A stretch of DNA of 64,000 bases from Streptomyces sp. GKU 895 (lineage in GTDB: Bacteria > Actinomycetota > Actinomycetes > Streptomycetales > Streptomycetaceae): the NCBI GenBank assembly GCA_002027195.1, contig MWJO01000020.1:31987-95986 (forward strand), given 5' to 3'. Both the position numbers and the translations under genes were made by a program. The notes beneath the pieces are model-generated. The model was not told the DNA's origin, ran no database searches, and saw nothing but the letters and a program-made list of their open reading frames with translations. Each line of letters starts with the position of its first letter. The stretch's first letter is position 1. Below, one piece after another: positions 57,901 to 64,000 of this stretch.

Positions 57901-59103
57901 GTGGACGTGACTTTGCTCGGTACCGGCGGGCCCTCGGGGCTGCCCCGGCCTTCCTGCCCCTGTTCCTCGTGTGCCGTCGCGCTCGGTGGCGACGCCCGTG
58001 CCGCCACCGCGCTGCTCGTCGACGGGGCGCTCATGCTCGATCTCACGCCCGGTGTCGCCTTCGCGGCCGCCCGGGCCGGGCATTCGCTCGGCGGCGTACG
58101 GCAGGTGCTGCTGTCGCATCCGCACGACGGGCCCGCCGTGGAGGTGCCGGCGGGGCTGCCGCAGCCGGGCCGGGTGCCGGACGGGCGGGAGTTGGCGTTG
58201 CTGACGGGGCACCGGGTGCGGGCGGTGGCGATGGACGCGCCCGGCACCGGGTACGCGGTGACCGGCCCGGACGGGCACCGGGTGCTGTATCTGCCGCCCG
58301 GGGGCGCTCCGGCGGGGCTGGAGGAGAACGGCAAGGACGTCTACGACATGGTCCTCGCCGATGTCGTGGGGCGGCCGGACGCGCTGGCCAGGCTGCGGGC
58401 GGTGGGGGCCGTGGGGCCGACCACCGATGTCGTCGCCGTGCATCTGGACCACGACGTGCCGCCGGGCGGCGAGTTGCGCCGCCGGCTCGCGGCGGCGGGC
58501 GCGCGGGCCGTGCCCGACGGGACGACGCTGACCGTCGGCGCCTACGAGGACGTACCGGATGTGCCCCGGCGGACGCTGGTGCTGGGCGGGGCGCGGTCCG
58601 GGAAGTCGGTGGAGGCCGAACGGCGCCTTGAGGCCTTCCCCGAGGTGCTGTACGTGGCCACCGGCGGGACCCGGAACGGGGACGGCGAGTGGGCGGCGCG
58701 GGTCTCCGCGCACCGGGAGCGGCGGCCGAACTCCTGGCGTACGACCGAGACCTGCGACCTGGTGCCGCTGCTCGCCGACGAGGGGCCGCCGCTGCTGATC
58801 GACTGTCTGTCGCTGTGGCTGACGGACGCGATGGACGCCGTCGGGGCGTGGGACGACGCGGAGTGGGCCGGGGGCGGGGAACGGGCGCTGCGCAAGCGAG
58901 TGCGGGAGTTGACGGACGCGGTGCGGGCGACCCGGCGGACCGTCGTCGCCGTGTCGAACGAGGTGGGGTCGGGGATCGTGCCCGCCACCGCGTCCGGACG
59001 CCGATACCGGGACGAACTCGGGCGGCTGAACGCGGCGTTCGCCGCGGAGTGCGAGCAGGTGCTGCTGGTGGTGGCGGGGCAGGCGCTGGTGCTACGGGGC
59101 TGA
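57901..59103 (+). CDS. cobU: CobU (adenosylcobinamide kinase/guanylyltransferase) with N-terminal degenerate MBL-fold domain
   Basis: 400 aa from GTG 57901. The first ~215 residues look like a metallo-beta-lactamase/PhnP-like fold (LGTGGPSG; CPCSSC; LSHPHDG) that lacks the complete HxHxDH. The C-terminal ~190 residues are CobU: Walker A LVLGGARSGKSVEAE, GTRNGDGEWAARV with HRERRP (the GMP-linkage region), and SNEVGSGIVP. It phosphorylates adenosylcobinamide and attaches GMP in B12 synthesis. The adjacent cobT supports this role. Confidence 0.9.
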   Translation: MDVTLLGTGGPSGLPRPSCPCSSCAVALGGDARAATALLVDGALMLDLTPGVAFAAARAGHSLGGVRQVLLSHPHDGPAVEVPAGLPQPGRVPDGRELALLTGHRVRAVAMDAPGTGYAVTGPDGHRVLYLPPGGAPAGLEENGKDVYDMVLADVVGRPDALARLRAVGAVGPTTDVVAVHLDHDVPPGGELRRRLAAAGARAVPDGTTLTVGAYEDVPDVPRRTLVLGGARSGKSVEAERRLEAFPEVLYVATGGTRNGDGEWAARVSAHRERRPNSWRTTETCDLVPLLADEGPPLLIDCLSLWLTDAMDAVGAWDDAEWAGGGERALRKRVRELTDAVRATRRTVVAVSNEVGSGIVPATASGRRYRDELGRLNAAFAAECEQVLLVVAGQALVLRG

Positions 59104-59609
59104 GGGCCGCGACTGCCTGCGGGCGATCACGCGCGTCGTCCTCGCCAGGCGGTCGAGGGCGGGGTGCCGGGTACTGGGGAGGATCGTGCAGTGCGCGGCC
59201 TCGAGTTCCCCGCGGAGCGCGTCGGCGGCTCCCTCGGTCTCCACCAGCACATGGCCGCCCGGGCGGAGGAACGCCAGGACCGCGCCGAGCTCGCGACCGG
59301 CTTCAGGACGCTGATCACGTCGTAGCGGGCGGTCAGGGCCTTGCTGAGGTGCGGGGCCGCCGGGGTGCCGAGGTAGGCCTCCTCCAGGCGCTCGGCCTCG
59401 CGGGCCACCAGCACGGCCGTGGTCGTGTCGAGGCCGTCGAAGGAGGTGTACGGGAAGAACGCCTTGGCCTCGGCCGGGAAATGGGCCTCGCCGGTGCCGA
59501 CGTCCAGCCAGCTCTCCGGTTCGGGGTTCAGGCGCAGCATCGCGCGGGCCGTGGAGCGGTGGCGGCGTCTGCGGTCGAGGTCGGCGAGTCGGGCGCGCAG
59601 GCGTTTCAT
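59092..59609 (-). CDS. class I methyltransferase, frameshifted
   Basis: About 172 aa after repair. SAM motif I SWLDVGTGEAHFP, DGLDTTTAVL, then the motif IV region ARYDVISVL, and LRPGGHVLVETEG after the break. A one-base deletion at about 59295 moves the end into another frame. Relative to homologues as I recall them, the segment after ISVL (usually HYLE-like) is also short, so a small internal deletion may be real. Overlaps the convergent cobU by 12 bp. Confidence 0.75.
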
Positions 59610-59746
59610 GAGGGCTCCCTGAGACATACGACATTCCGCTGCAAAACGGAACGTATGGGATCTCGATCTTGGGAGCAACGACGTGAGGTGTGCGTGGTGC
59701 CCCTGTGCCGCCGTCCTGTTCGACCGGTGCCGGTACTGTTCGGCGA

Positions 59747-60835
59747 ATGAGCTCGCTTAATCTCGACGACTTCTCCGATCTGATCGAGCGCCCCGACGGC
59801 GGGGTGCGCCGCGACGCCGAGGCGCGTCGCGAGCGCCAGATCGTGCCGCCCGGATCGCTGGGCCGCCTCGATGACCTGGGTGAGTGGCTGGCCGCCGCGC
59901 AGTCCGCCGTGCCGGTACGGCCGGTCGAACGACCGCGGGTGGTGCTCTTCGCCGGCGACCACGGCATCGCCGAGCTCGGCGTCTCGGCCCGACCGGCGGG
60001 CAGCGCCGGGGAGTTGGTGCGCGAGGTGCTGGAGGGCGGGCGGCCCGTGTCGGTGCTCGCCCGGCGGCTCGGGGTGCCGGTGCGGGTCGTCGACATGGCC
60101 CTGGACACCGACCCGGAGACGCTGCCGGAGGACGTCGTACGGCATCGGGTGCGGCGCGGCAGCGGACGTATCGACATCGAGGACGCACTGACCGCGGAGG
60201 AGGCCGAGGCGGCGTTCCGGGCCGGGATGGCGGTGGCCGACGAGGAGGCCGACTCCGGTACGGATCTGGTGGTGCTCGGCGATGTGAGCGTCGGCGGGAC
60301 CACGGCGGCGGGCGTGCTCATCGCCGCGCTGTGCGGGACCGACGCGTCGGTGGTGACGGGGCGGGGCGGGCTCGCGATCGACGACCTGACGTGGATGCGC
60401 AAGTGCGCGGCGATCCGGGACGCGTTGCGGCGGGCGCGGCCGGTGCTGGGCGATCAGCTGCAGCTCCTCGCGACCGTCGGCGGCGCCGACCTCGCCGCGA
60501 TCACCGGGTTCCTGTTGCAGGCCGCGGTGCGGAAGCTGCCGGTGATCCTGGACGGTGTTGTCGTCGCCGCCTGTGCGCTGGTCGGGCAGCGGATCGCCTT
60601 CCGGGCGCCGGACTGGTGGCTGGCGGCGCACGACTCCGGGGAGCCGGGGCAGGCGAAGGCGCTGGACCGGATGGCCCTTGAGCCGCTCCTCGACCACGGG
60701 GTGCGGGTGGGAGAGGGCGCCGGGGGGCTGCTGGCGCTGCCGCTGGTGCAGGCCGCGGCGGCGTTGGCGGCCGAGCTGCCCGAGAAGCCGGCGGTCGAGG
60801 AGGAGCCGGAGAAGGAGCCGGAGAAGGAGGAGTAG
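59747..60835 (+). CDS. cobT: nicotinate-nucleotide--dimethylbenzimidazole phosphoribosyltransferase
   Basis: 362 aa. It makes alpha-ribazole phosphate, the lower ligand of B12. IVPPGSLGRLDDLG near the N-terminus, FAGDHGIAELGVS, GDVSVGGTTAAGVL and the catalytic Glu region RVGEGAGGLLALPL are all present. A Glu/Lys-rich C-terminal tail is extra. With cobU it forms a lower-ligand assembly pair; cobS and cobC are not in the window. Confidence 0.95.
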   Translation: MSSLNLDDFSDLIERPDGGVRRDAEARRERQIVPPGSLGRLDDLGEWLAAAQSAVPVRPVERPRVVLFAGDHGIAELGVSARPAGSAGELVREVLEGGRPVSVLARRLGVPVRVVDMALDTDPETLPEDVVRHRVRRGSGRIDIEDALTAEEAEAAFRAGMAVADEEADSGTDLVVLGDVSVGGTTAAGVLIAALCGTDASVVTGRGGLAIDDLTWMRKCAAIRDALRRARPVLGDQLQLLATVGGADLAAITGFLLQAAVRKLPVILDGVVVAACALVGQRIAFRAPDWWLAAHDSGEPGQAKALDRMALEPLLDHGVRVGEGAGGLLALPLVQAAAALAAELPEKPAVEEEPEKEPEKEE

Positions 60836-60918
60836 GCCCGGGCCGGTTCGGCACCGCCGGGATCCGCCGCCGTGGCTGAGCGCCGTTGCGACGGGGGATA
60901 CTTTTATGATCCCAATTC

Positions 60919-62601
60919 ATGGGATACGCCCGATTTGCCGTCTGGTACCTCCGGCTCGTCGCGTTCGTCAACTTCCTCAGTGCGGTGTGGGTGTCCCTGG
61001 GGCAGGACGTACGGCGGCACAACCAGCAGGATCTGTTCACGCCGTATCTGCTGACCGCCGGCTTCGCCTCCGGGGTCTTCACGGCGTTCCTGGCGATCAC
61101 CATGCGGCGCCGCAAGCGGGCCGCATGGCTGCTCAACCTCGGGCTGAGCGGGGCGTTCCTCGCGCTGCTGGCGTTCGCCATGGTGTTCCCGGAGATCCGG
61201 CGGCACCCGCAGAACTGGGTGTCGCTGGGCCTGACCGCCGCCTTCGTGGGCACGCTGGTGCTCGGGCGGCGGGAGTTCTACGCCAAGGGTGACCGGACCA
61301 ACCCGAAGCTGGCCGCCGCCGTCGGCGCGGGCGGGCTGCTCGCCACCTCCCTGCTGGCGGCGCTGCTGGTGACGGTGACCAACGAGCGGCACTCCGCCTT
61401 CGCCGCCTGCTGGCGCTACGGCACCCTGCGCCTGGTCTCCATCACCGACTTCCGCTCCCCCGGCATCGCCACCCCCAACTGGGTCGACGTCACCGTCAAC
61501 GGGCTCAGCACGGTCCTCCTCCTCGCCGTCCTCTACGCCGCCTTCCGCTCCCGCCGTGCCGTCGACCCGCTCACCGACGACGACGAGAAGAGGCTGCGGG
61601 AGCTGCTCGACCGGCACGGCGAGCGGGACTCGCTGGGCTACTTCGCGCTGCGCCGGGAGAAGAGTGTCGTCTGGTCGCCGAGCGGCAAGGCCGCCGTCGC
61701 CTATCGCGTCGTAGGAGGTGTCTCCCTGGCCTCCGGAGATCCGCTCGGCGATCCGGAGGCCTGGCCGGGTGCCATTGAGCCGTGGCTGGCCGAGGCCCGG
61801 GCACACGGGTGGATCCCGGCGGTGATGGGGGCGAGCGAGGAGGCGGGGACCGTGTACGCGCGGCACGGGCTCGACGCGCTGGAACTCGGGGACGAGGCGC
61901 TGGTGGAGGTCGCCGACTTCACCCTCGAGGGGCGGGCCATGCGGACCGTACGGCAGGCCCACAACCGGGTGCGGCGGGCCGGGTACACGGTGCGGATCCG
62001 GCGGCACGAGGAGATTCCGGCCGCGGAGATGGCCGCGCTGGTCGAGCGGGCCGACGACTGGCGCGACGGGGCCACCGAGCGCGGCTTCAGCATGGCGCTG
62101 GGGCGGCTCGGGGACGCCCGGGACGGGCGCTGCGTGATGCTCGAATGCACGGACGCCGAGGGCGGGTTGCGGGCGCTGCTGTCGTTCGTGCCGTGGGGGC
62201 CGCACGGGCTGTCGCTCGATCTCATGCGACGGGACCGGGACTCCGACAACGGACTGGTCGAGTTCATGGTGATCGAACTGCTGCGGCGGGCCCGCGAGAT
62301 CGGGATCACGCAGGTCTCACTCAACTTCGCGATGTTCCGGTCGGTCTTCGAACGTGGTGGACGGCTCGGTGCGGGACCGGTGCTGCGGCTGTGGAGGTCG
62401 CTGCTCAGCTTCTTCTCGCGCTGGTGGCAGATCGAGTCCCTGTACCGCGCCAACGCCAAGTACCGGCCCATCTGGGAGCCGCGGTTCCTGCTCTTCGAGA
62501 AGAGCGCGGACCTGCCGCGCATCGGGCTCGCCTCGGCGCGCGCGGAGGGGTTCCTGGAGCTGCCGGGGCTGCACCGGACACACCTGGAGAAGCACAGATG
62601 A
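60919..62601 (+). CDS. lysyl-phosphatidylglycerol-synthase-like protein (MprF/DUF2156)
   Basis: 560 aa. About six N-terminal membrane helices (FVNFLSAVWVSLG onward) and a cytoplasmic C-terminal acyltransferase domain of the LPG_synthase_C family: VWSPSGKAAVAYRVVGGVSL, FSMALGRLGD, GLVEFMVIELLRRA and ISQVSLNFAMFR-like (ITQVSLNFAMFRSVFE). It may transfer an amino acid from aminoacyl-tRNA to a lipid and alter cationic peptide resistance. Stop overlaps the next gene by 4 bp. Confidence 0.9.
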   Translation: MGYARFAVWYLRLVAFVNFLSAVWVSLGQDVRRHNQQDLFTPYLLTAGFASGVFTAFLAITMRRRKRAAWLLNLGLSGAFLALLAFAMVFPEIRRHPQNWVSLGLTAAFVGTLVLGRREFYAKGDRTNPKLAAAVGAGGLLATSLLAALLVTVTNERHSAFAACWRYGTLRLVSITDFRSPGIATPNWVDVTVNGLSTVLLLAVLYAAFRSRRAVDPLTDDDEKRLRELLDRHGERDSLGYFALRREKSVVWSPSGKAAVAYRVVGGVSLASGDPLGDPEAWPGAIEPWLAEARAHGWIPAVMGASEEAGTVYARHGLDALELGDEALVEVADFTLEGRAMRTVRQAHNRVRRAGYTVRIRRHEEIPAAEMAALVERADDWRDGATERGFSMALGRLGDARDGRCVMLECTDAEGGLRALLSFVPWGPHGLSLDLMRRDRDSDNGLVEFMVIELLRRAREIGITQVSLNFAMFRSVFERGGRLGAGPVLRLWRSLLSFFSRWWQIESLYRANAKYRPIWEPRFLLFEKSADLPRIGLASARAEGFLELPGLHRTHLEKHR

Positions 62602-63338
62602 CGACACTCGCCCGCTGGGCCCGTACCGAATGGGGGCCGCTGTACGCCGCCGTGCGCGGGCCGCTGGTGCGGCGGCGGTGGCGGGCGGCGCCGATGACGG
62701 TCGGGGCGGTGTGTCTGACGGCGGTGCTGCACCTCGTGCACAACCAGTCGTGGGGCTTCCGTTTCGTCGAGGACGTTGGGGCGGTACGGGCCGAGGACCC
62801 GCTCTGGCTGGCCCTGCTCCGCACTCCCCTGTCGCTGTTCGTGCCCGCCCTCGACCTCCCCGTCTGGGGCGCGCTCGCCCAGATCCTGCTGGTCTTCGGC
62901 ATCGCGGAGATCTGTCTGGGCTGGTGGCGCACGCTCGTCATCGCGTACGTCGCCACGCTGGCCGGCACGCTGTACGCGCGCGTCGGCATCTGGCTGGGCC
63001 CCGACAGCCCGTTCGGCCTGCCCGCCTCGGACGCCCTGGTCGTCGACACCGGCCCGTCGGCGGCGGTGGTGGGGCTGGCCGTGTTCCTGGGGTGGCGGTA
63101 CCGGGCGTACGTCACCGCGGGCGTGGTGATCGTCGCGATGGTGGTCGAGGTGGTGCTGAAGGACAACCTCGCCGGCAAGGAGCATCTGGCGGCGATCGTG
63201 GCGGTGCTGGCGCTGTGCGGGGTCTCGGCCCTGCGGCACCGTCACCGGCGGCCGGCGTCGAGTGCGGGGTCCGGATCGGGCTTGCCGCCGATCAGGTCCT
63301 CGAGGCGGCGGCGGGGGCCCGCCCAGCGGCGGTCGTGA
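62598..63338 (+). CDS. rhomboid-like multi-pass membrane protein
   Basis: 246 aa; about six membrane helices. Contains HLVHNQSWGFRFVEDVG near the N-terminus and FGIAEICLGWWRTLVIAY in the middle. It resembles rhomboid-like families but I see no clear GxSG/His dyad, so protease activity is not supported. Translationally coupled (ATGA) to the LPG-synthase-like gene. The last 97 bp, a basic Arg/Ser tail, overlap the convergent edge gene, so the true end or a frameshift is open. Confidence 0.8.
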   Translation: MTTLARWARTEWGPLYAAVRGPLVRRRWRAAPMTVGAVCLTAVLHLVHNQSWGFRFVEDVGAVRAEDPLWLALLRTPLSLFVPALDLPVWGALAQILLVFGIAEICLGWWRTLVIAYVATLAGTLYARVGIWLGPDSPFGLPASDALVVDTGPSAAVVGLAVFLGWRYRAYVTAGVVIVAMVVEVVLKDNLAGKEHLAAIVAVLALCGVSALRHRHRRPASSAGSGSGLPPIRSSRRRRGPAQRRS

Positions 63339-64000
63339 TGGTAGGCACGCAGGATGGCCTTGGCGCGGGCGCGCGGGCGGCGGCGGTAGAGGCGGCGGGC
63401 CCAGGGTGAGCCGGGCCGGGCGAGGCGGACGAGCCCGATGATGCCGACGAACGGGACGACGACGCTGAAGATCGCCATCCGGGTCTTGCCCTTGAGGAGC
63501 ACACCGAGGGCGAAGAGGAAGTTGACCAGGACGGTCGAGATGACGCTGCCGCGGTCCTTGAGCTCGTCCTGGCTCATGTCGTTGACCCCGAACGGCGAGA
63601 ACCCGGACAGCATCAGCCCCACCAGCGCCGCCGTGAGGACGACCACCTCGACGCTCTTGCGCCCCTCCTCCGTCCAGTACACGTCGTCCAGGTGCAGGAT
63701 CAGCGCGAACTCGTCCAGCACCAGACCGGCGCCGACCCCGAAGACCACCGCGAACGCCGCCGACCCGAAGCCGTGCCGGCCGCTCGCGACCGCCCCGAAG
63801 CCTCCGAGAACGGTCAGGATCACGCCGGGCACCACATGGTGGATGTGCACCCCGCCGGAGCTGATGTTGCCGAACGGCCCCTTGCCCGCGCGGATGAGCC
63901 GGGTGATGACCCGGGTGACGAGGAAGGTGACGGACGAACGCGGTCAGGGCCAGGAGCAGGGGCAGCTTGCCGGGTTCGACGGATGTTGCGGTGCCAGGCC
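63242..64000 (-). CDS. integral membrane protein, 5' end outside window, frameshifted
   Basis: At least 250 aa. HVHHVVPG-type block (VHIHHVVPGVILTVLGG), then DEFALILHLDDVYWTEEGRKSVE, then helices and a basic C-terminus (RRRPRARAKAILRAYHHD). Upstream of 63850 the frame is open through GPFGNISSGG, and one extra base at about 63932 separates it from LPLLLALTAFV. No function is known to me. The acidic/His pattern suggests metal binding or an enzyme fold (weak). Confidence 0.75.

Noticed and set aside
59610..59746. Possible cobalamin riboswitch before cobT
   Set aside because: The gap is too short for the ~200-nt aptamer and lacks a B12-box-like sequence.

Overview
The window is high-GC actinobacterial chromosome and almost certainly Streptomyces. 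Coding GC is very high, GTG/TTG starts are common, ATGA/GTGA stop-start overlaps are frequent, and the gene order (glkA, a ctaE-qcrCAB cluster, ctaCDF, nadA, pspA, cobU/cobT) matches what I remember of the Streptomyces core chromosome, for example S. coelicolor. No rRNA, tRNA, CRISPR array or biosynthetic gene cluster was recognised. The whole 64 kb looks like core chromosome apart from one mobile element at about 23.7-25.8 kb and a small lower-GC secreted-protein gene beside it.

Layout. 0-9 kb: a response regulator/histidine kinase pair, a lipid acyltransferase, an esterase, an EEP-family phosphohydrolase, ROK glucokinase glkA, an ArsA-like ATPase, an SRPBCC protein and a metallophosphoesterase. 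9.5-18.7 kb: long-chain acyl-CoA synthetase, secreted cholesterol-oxidase-type GMC enzyme, GT4 and GT87 glycosyltransferases, a MATE exporter divergent from a PadR regulator across a perfect operator-like palindrome, and an HExxH lipoprotein. 18.7-26.7 kb: two coiled-coil NlpC/P60 hydrolases, a NYN-domain protein, a zinc-ribbon protein, a rhomboid protease whose 3' end is interrupted by an IS607-type element (serine recombinase TnpA plus TnpB), an Lrp ligand-binding-domain protein and a SpaA-like secreted protein. 26.7-29.5 kb: a class V aminotransferase behind a SAM-IV riboswitch, then trpD. 29.6-39 kb: the respiratory cluster ctaE-qcrC-qcrA-qcrB and ctaC-ctaD-ctaF (bcc-aa3 branch), with an orphan pseudo-receiver and an L,D-transpeptidase between the two operons. 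39-51 kb: cysteine desulfurase-TusA fusion, PfkB kinase, ErpA-type carrier, nadA, a Ser/Thr kinase with beta-propeller sensor, and an RND transporter. 51-64 kb: a second NarL/DesK-type two-component system with a small ORF tiled between its genes, pspA with its PspAA partner, an HtrA-like lipoprotein protease, cobU (fused) and cobT, a lysyl-phosphatidylglycerol-synthase-like protein with a rhomboid-like partner, and a truncated membrane protein at the edge.

Functional links. Cysteine desulfurase, ErpA and NadA (an Fe-S enzyme) share sulfur/Fe-S chemistry. The cytochrome genes form one terminal respiratory chain. Several cell-envelope genes are scattered through the window (NlpC/P60, Ldt, PspA, HtrA, LPG-type enzyme). 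A pervasive technical feature is that about thirteen otherwise intact conserved genes carry net one-base frameshifts, mostly in G/C runs. This looks like homopolymer sequencing or assembly error rather than pseudogenisation, so I give the full reconstructed spans.
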